Positions 1 to 7,628 of a DNA stretch of 64,000 bases are shown in pieces. The stretch's first letter is position 1. Each line of letters opens with the position of its first letter. Below the pieces are notes generated by a model, which saw only the letters and a list, made by a program, of their open reading frames with translations, ran no database searches and was not told the DNA's origin. The stretch is taken from positions 1,488,001 through 1,552,000 of the forward strand of contig NZ_VWWV01000001.1 in NCBI RefSeq assembly GCF_011752815.1. The letters run 5' to 3'. Origin of the DNA: Enterobacter sp. Cy-643. Its GTDB lineage: Bacteria > Pseudomonadota > Gammaproteobacteria > Enterobacterales > Enterobacteriaceae. Both the position numbers and the translations under genes were made by a program.

Positions 1-2182
1 CGAAGATCACGGCGAGGAGAACGATGGCCTGCGCCAGACCGCCGAGCTGCAGATCCGCTCCCTGAGCGAACCGCAGCTGATCAACGACGCGATGTTTACC
101 AGCCGCCTGGAGTTCAGCGAAGCGAAATTCGGCAAGCAGCACTTTTCCGTTGAAAGCGGGCGCGACGACGCCTTTGTCTGGCCGTCGATTGCCCGCGTGG
201 GCGACGAGGCACGCCGCATGGCCTGCGCTCGACTGGGCACCGAAGGCGCCAGCGGGATCTCCAGCCCGCGCCGCTACCTGTGGGACGTCACGCCGGCCAG
301 CCAGGACTGGCGCTTCAGCCAGATGGGCGTGAAAACCCAGCGTGAGCCGCTGGCGACCGCATTCCCGCTAATGAACCTGATGAACGACGACGGTCAGCCG
401 CTGTACGCCCTGCCGATGGACGAACGCCTGCCGGTGTTTTCGCCGCAGTACAGCCGCAGCTCGCTGATGACCCTGATGCTGTGCGAGCTGCTCTCCCAGG
501 CGCTGATGCAAATCAACAGTATTGGCTCCCGCCAGAGCATGGGGCACCCGACCTCGCCTCGCCAGTTGCGCAACCTGATTCTGACTTTACCTTCCGCTAT
601 GCCAAAACCGGAACGTGAGCTGTTCCGCCAGCGTATGCAGGAGGCCGTCGGCCTGGTATGGAAAGCGATGGACTGGCACCCGACCGACGAAGGCTTCACC
701 CTCGAGCGCGACAAAAAGAAAAGTATCGTGCCGGTGCCGGACGTGCAGATGGAGTGGGACGAAGCCACCTGCGGCCAGCTGGTCTGGCTGTATAACGAGG
801 CGCTGGTGAACTACGCCGGGCAAACCGGGCGCTTCTTTGAAAGCCTCGCCCGGCCTGACCGCGCCCTGACGCCGGACGAACCCGTCGGCAAAACCCTGCG
901 CGTGGCGTCGATTGACATCGGCGGCGGCACAACCGATATGGCGATCACCCAGTATCAACTGGACGACGGCGTGGGCAGCAACGTGAAAATCGCGCCGCGC
1001 CTGCTGTTCCGCGAAGGCTTTAAGGTCGCCGGGGACGATATTTTGCTGGATGTGATTCAGCGCTGCGTCCTGCCTGCGTTGCAGGCCCACATCCACAAAG
1101 CGGGCGTCGCCGATGCGCCAGGCCTGATGACCACGCTGTTTGGGGAATCCGGCCGCATGGACACCCGCGCCACGCTACGCCAGCAAACCGCGCTCCAGCT
1201 GTTTATTCCGCTCGGCCATGCGGTGCTTTCTTTCTGGGAAGAGAGCGACCCGGAAGAGCCGAATGCGGTACTGGAAGCAACCTTCGGCGAGCTACTGACC
1301 CTGCAGCCAACCCGCAACGTGATCAACTACGTTCAGCAGGCCGTGCAGCATGAGCTGCCCGCCGACGCGCCGCAGTTTGACATCATGAGCGTACCGCTGC
1401 AGGCGGAAATTGCCGCGCTGCAGGATGCGCTGCTGGCGGGCCAGTTTACCCTCACTGCGCCGCTGCAGGCGCTGTGCGAAGTGATCAACCATTATTGCTG
1501 CGACGTGCTGCTGGTCACGGGGCGGCCGGGCTGCCTGCCGGGCGTGCAGGCGCTGCTGCGCCACCTGCAGCCGGTACCGGTTAACCGCATTGTCTGGCTC
1601 GATAACTACCAGACGCACGAATGGTATCCCTTCAGCCAGCAGGGCCGAATCGGAAACCCAAAATCTACCGCCGCGGTGGGTGCGATGCTGTGCAGCCTGG
1701 CGATGGATCTGCGCCTGCCGAGCTTTAACTTTAAAGCCGCCGATATTCAGGCCTATTCCACCGTGCGCTACCTGGGCATGCTGGACGGCAACGACCGGCT
1801 GCTGGAAGACAACGTCTGGTACCGGGATATCGATCTCGACAGCCCGCAGGCAAGCCTGGACACCCGAGTCCACTTCCCGCTGCGCGGCAACGCCTGCCTG
1901 GGCTTCCGTCAGCTGGATAACGCCCGCTGGCCAGCCACGCCGCTCTACACGCTGGCGATTAACTCGCCGCAGCTGGCGAAATCTATCGCCGGAGACGGCG
2001 TGCTGAACGTGCGCCTGAAGCAGACCCGCGAGGCCGAGTCGTTCCACCTTGCCGAAGCCTGGCTGTCGGACGGCAGCAAAGTCCCGCTCGATCAACTGAG
2101 TTTTAAACTGAACACCCTCGCCGGCAGCTACAGCGGGGCGACGCATTACTGGATAGACAGCGGGAGCGTATATCAAAAATGA
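1..2182 (+). CDS. srfB: SrfB family protein, 5' end outside window
   Basis: The reading frame is already open at base 2, so this is the C-terminal 726 residues of a longer protein (SrfB proteins are usually near 1000 residues). The visible part carries an actin/Hsp70-type phosphate-binding motif, DIGGGTTDMA, at about bases 914-943, and a later VTGRPGCLPG segment (about 1515-1545) resembling the adenosine motif of that fold. SrfB proteins are named from a Salmonella SsrB-regulated operon; their biochemical role is not established, and an actin-like ATPase fold is the best structural inference. The stop codon overlaps the start of the next gene in an ATGA, so the two are translationally coupled. 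Family call firm, function unknown. Confidence 0.88.
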   Translation, partial: EDHGEENDGLRQTAELQIRSLSEPQLINDAMFTSRLEFSEAKFGKQHFSVESGRDDAFVWPSIARVGDEARRMACARLGTEGASGISSPRRYLWDVTPASQDWRFSQMGVKTQREPLATAFPLMNLMNDDGQPLYALPMDERLPVFSPQYSRSSLMTLMLCELLSQALMQINSIGSRQSMGHPTSPRQLRNLILTLPSAMPKPERELFRQRMQEAVGLVWKAMDWHPTDEGFTLERDKKKSIVPVPDVQMEWDEATCGQLVWLYNEALVNYAGQTGRFFESLARPDRALTPDEPVGKTLRVASIDIGGGTTDMAITQYQLDDGVGSNVKIAPRLLFREGFKVAGDDILLDVIQRCVLPALQAHIHKAGVADAPGLMTTLFGESGRMDTRATLRQQTALQLFIPLGHAVLSFWEESDPEEPNAVLEATFGELLTLQPTRNVINYVQQAVQHELPADAPQFDIMSVPLQAEIAALQDALLAGQFTLTAPLQALCEVINHYCCDVLLVTGRPGCLPGVQALLRHLQPVPVNRIVWLDNYQTHEWYPFSQQGRIGNPKSTAAVGAMLCSLAMDLRLPSFNFKAADIQAYSTVRYLGMLDGNDRLLEDNVWYRDIDLDSPQASLDTRVHFPLRGNACLGFRQLDNARWPATPLYTLAINSPQLAKSIAGDGVLNVRLKQTREAESFHLAEAWLSDGSKVPLDQLSFKLNTLAGSYSGATHYWIDSGSVYQK

Positions 2183-4320
2183 AGCAGCTAACTACCACGC
2201 TCAGCCATCTGGTGAACTGGGTTCAGATGACCCGCACTTTTTCGCCGCTGCTCGACAATGAAGCAGACGCCCTGCTGGCCCGCCTTCAACAGCTCAGCGA
2301 ACGCCACCGCCGCATCAGCGCGCTGGAGGACACCCCGCTGACGCTGGGGATCTATGGTCACGCCCTGGACGGCAAAAATCATCTGCTGAACACCCTGCAG
2401 GGCAGCCCGAATGGCCGCATTGATATTCAGCTCGGTGACAAGCGCCTGGACTACCTGACGCACATCAACCCAGGCCACATGCCAGCGGCGATGGCGGTGC
2501 GTTTCAGCGCCCAACAGCCCCTTGAGGTAGAGAATTATCCGCTGCTGCTGACGCTGTTTAGCGAAGCCGAACTCGCACAGCAGTTTATCAACCAGTATCA
2601 CGCCTCTGACGCACCGCGCCTCGCAACCTCAAGCGCGGTTGCCCTGCGGCTGACCGAACTTGAATCCCGCCGTCTGTCCGCAGCTACGCCAGGATTAACC
2701 CGGGAGCAAACCGCCGATCTGCTGGACGGCTACCATCGCCTCCAGCGCCGCCAGAATCACCTGGATAAGCGACTGGTTTACCGAATGGCCGAGCTTGCGC
2801 CTTATCTTTCGACCGAAGATCGCGCCTTGCTGTTCGCCCTGCTGTGGGGCGAAGATAGCGCCCTGACGGAAACCTGGCTGCGGCTGGCGCAGGCCTTGCA
2901 ACATTTGGGCTGCGTGGAACAGGTTCTGGCTCCGGCAAGCCTCGTGGTGGACAGTTTCCTGCTGCCTGCCGAAGGTTTTCTCATTCCTTCCGGCCCGGAA
3001 GACGCACCGGAACAGGCGGATGTGATGGTTTGCCCGCTGGTGGGAAATCAGCCTGGGTCACACCTCAGCCTGCCGCAGAACGACCTCGCGCAACTGTGCG
3101 CCGAAGTTATTTTCACCCTCAGTCAGCCCCCGGCGCTGAGCAACGTGGATTTACTGGATATCCCCGCAGGTCAGCTAAGCTGGTACACCACTCGCCTTCA
3201 GCCGGACACGCTGCTGGTATGTAACGCCGTCAGCGAACGCAGTGAAGTTCAGGCAACGGGGAAAGCGCTGGCGCGGTGGGTAGACAGCACCCAAAGTCCG
3301 GGGCACAGCTCGCTGCCGGGCCTGGTCTGGGCCATTACGCCGTTTGACGCCCGCTTTACGCTGGGTGCCAGCCTGGATGACGGCGTTCAGCGCCTGATCG
3401 GTAGCCCGGGCAAGCGCTGGGGCACGCTGCAGGCGCTCGACAGCAGAAACATGCATCGCCTGCTGGAATGGTTAACTGATGCGCTAAATCCTGGCCGCCG
3501 TGAACAGCGCCTTGCCGCCCTGCGCGGTGACCTGGAAACGCACACCGTCGAGCTGTTCCAGCGTTTTATTGACGCGCAGCAGGCCACGCCACAACAGGCT
3601 CGCCAGCAGGCGGAAGATCTGGTGCGTGCCCTGCAGGCCAGAGCGACCCAGCACGGTGATTTGCTGGCAAGCCTTGTGCCCTCCAGGGATGCTCTGCAGC
3701 AGATATGGCTGCAGCACCAACAGCAGCATCAGCCTAAACCGGAAGGCTTTGCGCTGGAGATAGACTTGTTTGCCGACGCGGCCGAGCGCCTCGCGCCTCA
3801 AACCGAAGGCATCAGCTACGCCCGCGCCGTGCATCAGCTTTGGGTTAACCACCTGCGTCTGCTGGGCCAGCGCCGGGAGGCCGCGCACCAGTTTGGCCTG
3901 GACAGCGTTCAACTTCAGGCCCTGTGCAACACGCTGATCGTCGCCAGCTACCGGCTGGATGTCCCACTGAGGCTGGAACGCAGCATGCAAAACGGCGATG
4001 CCGGGCTTGAACTGGATATTTCACGCGCCAGCACCGTACTGGGCGATTTTATTGCCTGGCTGGGCTACGCCAGCGTGCCGGTTGCCGATCGCCCCGCAAG
4101 CCGTGTCAATAAAGGCCAGGCCGTGTTTGCCCCACCCGCCCAGGCGGATATCAGCCGCCGTCTGACAAAGCTGGGCGAGCAGCCAACGCGCGGCAACGCC
4201 AGCTACGTCTACGACTGGCTGGTCGCGCTGTATACCCGGGCAACGGAGAATATCGGCTATCAAAATCCGCTGGATATTAACGAGAAGCAGCGGCAGACGC
4301 TGGTGAAGCTACTGGGGTAA
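2179..4320 (+). CDS. srfC: SrfC family protein
   Basis: A 713-residue protein following SrfB with a 4-base start/stop overlap, which matches the srfABC operon order. Near the N terminus (residues 57-67) the segment GIYGHALDGKN has the shape of a Walker A loop (GxxxxGK) but with Asn where Ser or Thr is normal, so nucleotide binding is possible but unproven. The rest is rich in Leu, Gln and Ala and probably helical, with no signal peptide or clear membrane segment. It is annotated in related genomes as a putative virulence effector; that label rests on regulation in Salmonella, not on a shown activity. Confidence 0.85.
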   Translation: MKQLTTTLSHLVNWVQMTRTFSPLLDNEADALLARLQQLSERHRRISALEDTPLTLGIYGHALDGKNHLLNTLQGSPNGRIDIQLGDKRLDYLTHINPGHMPAAMAVRFSAQQPLEVENYPLLLTLFSEAELAQQFINQYHASDAPRLATSSAVALRLTELESRRLSAATPGLTREQTADLLDGYHRLQRRQNHLDKRLVYRMAELAPYLSTEDRALLFALLWGEDSALTETWLRLAQALQHLGCVEQVLAPASLVVDSFLLPAEGFLIPSGPEDAPEQADVMVCPLVGNQPGSHLSLPQNDLAQLCAEVIFTLSQPPALSNVDLLDIPAGQLSWYTTRLQPDTLLVCNAVSERSEVQATGKALARWVDSTQSPGHSSLPGLVWAITPFDARFTLGASLDDGVQRLIGSPGKRWGTLQALDSRNMHRLLEWLTDALNPGRREQRLAALRGDLETHTVELFQRFIDAQQATPQQARQQAEDLVRALQARATQHGDLLASLVPSRDALQQIWLQHQQQHQPKPEGFALEIDLFADAAERLAPQTEGISYARAVHQLWVNHLRLLGQRREAAHQFGLDSVQLQALCNTLIVASYRLDVPLRLERSMQNGDAGLELDISRASTVLGDFIAWLGYASVPVADRPASRVNKGQAVFAPPAQADISRRLTKLGEQPTRGNASYVYDWLVALYTRATENIGYQNPLDINEKQRQTLVKLLG

Positions 4321-4346
4321 ATTGGGGCGCCAGCCCCTCACCCCGG

Positions 4347-4369
4347 CCCTCTCCCCAAAGGGGCGAGGG
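4347..4369. repeat. CCCTCTCCC-type palindrome, copy 1
   Basis: CCCTCTCCCC, loop AAA, then GGGGCGAGGG: a near-perfect hairpin 27 bases after srfC. It belongs to a family of short GGGAGAGGG palindromes with at least five copies in this window and may end srfC transcription. Confidence 0.7.
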
Positions 4370-4399
4370 GGAAAACAGATGCGGGGAACGGGGGTTATT

Positions 4400-4420
4400 C
4401 CCTCTCCCTCAGGGAGAGGG
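4400..4420. repeat. CCCTCTCCC-type palindrome, copy 2
   Basis: CCCTCTCCCT and AGGGAGAGGG separated by one base, a perfect 10-bp inverted repeat. It lies between copies 1 and 3, so the srfC to ABC-F interval holds a three-copy cluster. Confidence 0.75.
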
Positions 4421-4454
4421 AGAAACAACAGGTCAAAACAGTAGGTCATCTATT

Positions 4455-4477
4455 CCCTCTCCCTTCCAGGGAGAGGG
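4455..4477. repeat. CCCTCTCCC-type palindrome, copy 3
   Basis: A perfect 10-bp inverted repeat, CCCTCTCCCT / AGGGAGAGGG, with a 3-base loop, followed by GTTAGGGTGAGGGT. The same flanking words appear before the copy at 11760, so the repeat unit is longer than the hairpin alone. Confidence 0.75.
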
Positions 4478-4606
4478 TTAGGGTGAGGGTAAGCAGCGAC
4501 GCCGCCGTTAAATGCATTCGTAACAAATTCTGGCAGGTGGCAACCCATTAACTTTCCCGCTACAATCCGCCCACCCATTCACTCAATATATATAAGGAGG
4601 ATCCCC

Positions 4607-4690
4607 ATGATGTCTTGTGAGCGCTTTAACCGTTCGCATACTTTTGGCGATCGTCTCTGCTCAAGCGTTATCGGTTCCGTGCTGCGATAA
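4607..4690 (+). CDS. 27-codon upstream ORF, candidate leader peptide
   Basis: An ATG-ATG start lies 5 bases after a near-ideal ribosome binding site (AAGGAGGA, 4594-4601). The frame runs 27 codons to TAA, starting MMSCERFNRSH and ending SVIGSVLR. No known leader peptide is recognised. The last third of the ORF and its stop codon form one side and the loop of a long hairpin, and a base-pairing scheme downstream can mask or free the ABC-F start region. The strong binding site on so short an ORF just before an ABC-F gene argues for a regulatory leader that senses ribosome stalling. Translation itself is inferred. Confidence 0.6.
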   Translation: MMSCERFNRSHTFGDRLCSSVIGSVLR

Positions 4691-4796
4691 CTTCGGCTTG
4701 AGCGAAGAAACTTACTGAATCCCTTCTCTCGGGCTTACCGGGTTATCGTCAGCGTTATACGACGAGGCGTTTGCACGCCATAACTCTTGAGTAAGC
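4659..4796 (+). promoter_or_regulatory. Candidate translational attenuator of the ABC-F gene
   Basis: Stem P1: GCTCAAGC-GTTATCG (4659-4673) pairs with CGATAAC (4685-4691) and GCTTGAGC (4696-4703), 15 base pairs with a 4-base bulge; the upstream ORF's stop codon lies in its 3' arm. Start-region stem: GCTTAC (4733-4738) pairs with GTAAGC (4791-4796), just before the ABC-F ATG at 4801, and continues inward with GTTAT (4742-4746) to ATAAC (4780-4784), enclosing two small hairpins (4747-4764 and 4766-4779). The word GTTATCG recurs at 4742-4748, so CGATAAC can pair there instead when P1 is held open. This is the geometry of erm-type attenuation. Pairings are read by eye; no energy was calculated. 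Confidence 0.55.
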
Positions 4797-4800
4797 ACAT

Positions 4801-6531
4801 ATGAGCACTTTATTAACCGCCCAATCTCTGCACCTTGACACCGCTTTCGGTTCACTGCTGGAGTCCATCACTTTTACCCTGAAAAAAGGCGACCGTATTG
4901 GCCTGATCGGTCATAACGGCTGCGGTAAAAGCACCCTGCTGAAACTGCTGGATGGCACCCTTTCGCCCACCAGTGGTTCGGTGACGCGTGCGGCTAGCTG
5001 CCTGATGGCAAGGGTTGAACAGCATCTGCCGGAAAGCCTCCACGCGATGACCATGCTCGATGCCGTGCTGGCGCAAATTGAGGATAACCAGCGAGATAGC
5101 GAACGCTGGCGGGCAGAAGCGCTGTTGGCAAGCATGGGCTTTAGCGAAACGGACTGGCGGCTGACTTCCGGCACGCTGAGCGGCGGCCAGCATACTCGCC
5201 TGCTGCTGGCGCGAGCGCTGATAAGCGAGCCAGATTTACTGCTGCTGGATGAGCCCAGCAACCACCTGGACTTGCCCACGCTGCTGTGGCTGGAACAGTT
5301 CCTGCGCGGCTGGAGCGGCAGCTTCGTGCTGGTTTCGCACGACCGCAGCCTGCTGGATAACGTCACCAACGGCAGTTGGATTTTGCGCGATCGTTCGCTG
5401 CATTTCTTTGCGCTACCGTGTTCTCAGGCGCGCAGTGCGCTGGAGGAACGGGACAGAACCGATGCCCACCGCCATCAGGCGGAGCAAAAGGAAATCGACC
5501 GCATCACCGCCAGCGCCAAACGGCTGGCAATTTGGGGCCGGGTCTACGACAACGAAGATCTTTCCCGAAAAGCCAAGCAGATGGAAAAGCGCATTGACCG
5601 GCTGAAGGACGAGCAAACTGAGCTCACGGCGGGCAGCCAGTGGCAGCTTAAGCTGAAAGGCGAAGCGCTGATTGCCGACAGACTCCTGGAGCTGGAAGCG
5701 CTAAACGTTCGGCCTGCGCCGGAGTGTGAACCTCTATTCACGCTGCCGTTACAGCGAGTGAAAAGCGGCGACCGCGTGGCGGTGATAGGCCGGAACGGCT
5801 GTGGCAAGTCGTCTCTGCTGCGCCTGCTTTGGCAGCAGTACCAGCAGTCAGAGCGTGAGGACGCTATTCGCCTGCATCCTCGGGTGCATCTGGGGTATTA
5901 CGACCAGACGCTGCACCAGCTTAACGACGGTGATTCGCTGCTGGCGGCGCTGGAACCTTTTGCCCCACTCAGCGAGCAGGACAGGAAAATGGCGTTAATC
6001 AGCGCCGGATTCCCGTGGCTGCGGCACCAGCAAACCGTCAGTACACTGAGCGGCGGCGAACGCTCACGGCTGCTGTTTGTTGGCCTGACGCTGGCCCGCT
6101 ACTCCCTGCTGATGCTGGACGAGCCAACCAACCACCTTGACATGGAAGGCAAAGAGGCGCTGGCGGAAACGCTGCAAACCTTTGAAGGTGGCGTGCTGCT
6201 GGTGACGCACGACCGCGAGCTGATCGCCAAAGGCTGTAATCGCTTCTGGCTGGTGGATAACGGCACGTTGAGCGAATGGCACGACCTGGACGCGCTTTAC
6301 GCCCTGCTGACCGCCGGGGAAACCGGGCAGCCGGTGGCCGGTGCAAAACCACAGCCAGAGCAGGCCGTGGCTCAGCCCCGGCGAGAAAGCGATGCGCTGC
6401 TGGAGCGGCTTATCGAACTGGAAGAAAAGCTGGCGGAGGACGTGGCGCGCAAGGAAAAGCACCAGAAACCTGCGCTGCAAAAGCAGTGGCGGGCAGAGAT
6501 TGAGACGTTAAATAAAAAATTAGCGATTTAA
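4801..6531 (+). CDS. ABC-F family ATPase
   Basis: A 576-residue protein with two ABC domains and no membrane segment. Domain 1 has Walker A GHNGCGKST (37-45), signature LSGGQ (about 126) and Walker B LLLLDEPSNHLD (about 147-158). A charged linker follows. Domain 2 has GRNGCGKSS (about 330), LSGGE (about 416) and LLMLDEPTNHLD (about 436). The C-terminal tail is charged and probably coiled coil. ABC-F proteins act on the ribosome: some are translation factors (EttA, Uup, YbiT, YheS), others protect against ribosome-targeting antibiotics. This does not look like any of the four E. coli paralogs and is preceded by a leader ORF, which favours an inducible protection role, but substrate and activity are unknown. 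Confidence 0.88.
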   Translation: MSTLLTAQSLHLDTAFGSLLESITFTLKKGDRIGLIGHNGCGKSTLLKLLDGTLSPTSGSVTRAASCLMARVEQHLPESLHAMTMLDAVLAQIEDNQRDSERWRAEALLASMGFSETDWRLTSGTLSGGQHTRLLLARALISEPDLLLLDEPSNHLDLPTLLWLEQFLRGWSGSFVLVSHDRSLLDNVTNGSWILRDRSLHFFALPCSQARSALEERDRTDAHRHQAEQKEIDRITASAKRLAIWGRVYDNEDLSRKAKQMEKRIDRLKDEQTELTAGSQWQLKLKGEALIADRLLELEALNVRPAPECEPLFTLPLQRVKSGDRVAVIGRNGCGKSSLLRLLWQQYQQSEREDAIRLHPRVHLGYYDQTLHQLNDGDSLLAALEPFAPLSEQDRKMALISAGFPWLRHQQTVSTLSGGERSRLLFVGLTLARYSLLMLDEPTNHLDMEGKEALAETLQTFEGGVLLVTHDRELIAKGCNRFWLVDNGTLSEWHDLDALYALLTAGETGQPVAGAKPQPEQAVAQPRRESDALLERLIELEEKLAEDVARKEKHQKPALQKQWRAEIETLNKKLAI

Positions 6532-6533
6532 AC

Positions 6534-6561
6534 CTGAAGCCATCCTTCGGGATGGCTTCAG
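6534..6561 (+). terminator. Hairpin after the ABC-F gene
   Basis: A perfect 12-bp stem with a TTCG tetraloop 3 bases after the stop codon. It has no T-tract of its own. Its 22-base core is repeated exactly in the hairpin at 6698-6723. Confidence 0.65.
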
Positions 6562-6565
6562 GCCG

Positions 6566-6695
6566 CTGACAAACCTCTATCAATAGAAGAAATACCAGAC
6601 GATCCGTCAAAAGAAACAGGAAAATCAAGTCATTGATTTTCGGCCTGATAACCACGAAGAGGGAAAAACCACGCTTTTTTCCTCTTCGTCTGTCA
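6566..6695. repeat. Dispersed MITE-like repeat, copy A
   Basis: About 130 bases that align along their whole length with the reverse complement of 49047-49170. Shared words include TAGAAGAAATACC, ACAGGAAAATCAA, TCATTGATTTTCGG, TGATAACCAC and AAGAGGGAAAAA. The outer ends resemble an inverted repeat (CTGACAAA at the left, a weaker CTGTCA match at the right). There is no coding frame. It lies exactly between two hairpins with an identical 22-base core. This is not the ERIC consensus as I know it. Confidence 0.72.
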
Positions 6696-6697
6696 CC

Positions 6698-6723
6698 AAA
6701 AGCCATCCTTCGGGATGGCTTTT
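6698..6723. terminator. Bidirectional terminator between ABC-F and hydrolase
   Basis: AAAAGCCATCC, TTCG loop, GGATGGCTTTT, followed by further T residues. It has A- and T-tracts on both sides, so it can serve the ABC-F gene on the plus strand and the hydrolase on the minus strand, whose stop is 4 bases away. Confidence 0.8.
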
Positions 6724-6726
6724 TTA

Positions 6727-7491
6727 TTACGCTCTGCACTGCTCGGCCAGCACCCGCGCCAGCCCGGCCGGGTTATCCCACGACATGGAATGCCCGGCGC
6801 TCGGTACGATGGCGGTCGTCACCCCGGCCTGCTGGAAAGCGGTGAAATCGTCATCCGGCAGCGAAAGCTCACCGAAAATAAGCGTTTTGGGGATTTTTAG
6901 CTGAGCAAAAAGCTGATACCAGTCCGGTTCGATGCCGCTTACCAGGCTAACGGCGGCGCGCCATACAGCCCTGGGATCGCTATTTTGCAAGCTGCCCGAC
7001 CACGGATTTTCCGCGTTAGCCGCGATTGCTTTTTGGTAGCCATCAGCCACGAATTCGTCTTCGGTCTGCGCGGCAATCATGCGGCTATACATCCCGCCGC
7101 CGGCGCGAAAATTAGGTTCCGACACCATCAATCCCGCGATTTTCCCCGGCATGGCGGCGGCCACTTCAATCGCGATGCTGCCGCCCATACTGTGACCATA
7201 GATAAAGAAGCGATTTAGTCCTAAATGCTCCACCAGATCGGCCACAACGCTTGCCTGTTCACGGGTGCTGTAGCCGTAAGACTGCGGCCTGTCGCTGTAC
7301 CCGCTGCCGGGGAGATCGATGAGAATGCTGCGCCGGGAACACCAGGCCGGATCGCTGACCACGCGGGGATAGTCATAAGAGGACGCACAGCCAAGGCCGT
7401 GAATGAACAGGAGCGGTACGCCCCCGCCGGGTAAATCCAGATAGCGCACCCGGCATTGCGCCGTGGCGGAGAAGAAGTTTTGCATCAGCAT
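6727..7491 (-). CDS. Alpha/beta hydrolase
   Basis: A 254-residue soluble alpha/beta-hydrolase. HGLG (residues 31-34) supplies the oxyanion region, Ser101 in GHSMGG is the nucleophile elbow, and His234 in SAGHSMSW fits the catalytic His; the acid is probably in the LPDDD segment near 205. The substrate cannot be told: proteins of this type include esterases, C-C hydrolases and haloperoxidase-like enzymes. The start used has AAGGGAATG just upstream; a second ATG two codons later is possible. The gene stands alone, and the short leader carries a LexA-type operator, so SOS control is likely. Confidence 0.82.
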   Translation of the reverse strand: MLMQNFFSATAQCRVRYLDLPGGGVPLLFIHGLGCASSYDYPRVVSDPAWCSRRSILIDLPGSGYSDRPQSYGYSTREQASVVADLVEHLGLNRFFIYGHSMGGSIAIEVAAAMPGKIAGLMVSEPNFRAGGGMYSRMIAAQTEDEFVADGYQKAIAANAENPWSGSLQNSDPRAVWRAAVSLVSGIEPDWYQLFAQLKIPKTLIFGELSLPDDDFTAFQQAGVTTAIVPSAGHSMSWDNPAGLARVLAEQCRA

Positions 7492-7507
7492 TCCCTTTTC
7501 TTACAAT

Positions 7508-7527
7508 AACTGTGTTTATATACAGTA
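7508..7527. promoter_or_regulatory. LexA (SOS) box
   Basis: The sequence reads CTGT-N8-ACAG with an AT-rich spacer (CTGT at 7510-7513, ACAG at 7522-7525) and the preferred TA after it. It matches the E. coli LexA consensus in both half-sites. It lies 16 bases upstream of the minus-strand hydrolase start at 7491, where bound repressor would block transcription. Confidence 0.7.
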
Positions 7528-7586
7528 TACCGTATTTTCCTGCCACTCCTTTCTCTAAAATGCGCCTGGCCGGCCTGGCTTTAGGG

Positions 7587-7620
7587 CTTGCTCCTTTGCC
7601 GCAGGCGACAAAGGAGCAAG
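7587..7620 (-). terminator. Hairpin after the phytase-like esterase gene
   Basis: CTTGCTCCTTTG and CAAAGGAGCAAG form a perfect 12-bp stem with a 10-base loop, 8 bases beyond the minus-strand stop at 7629. No strong T-tract follows, so termination efficiency is uncertain. Confidence 0.6.
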
Positions 7621-7628
7621 GGCAGACA

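Noticed and set aside
4347..4477. CRISPR-like repeat array after srfC
   Set aside because: The units are palindromes with unequal spacing, no equal-length spacers and no cas gene nearby; the same palindrome occurs singly elsewhere.
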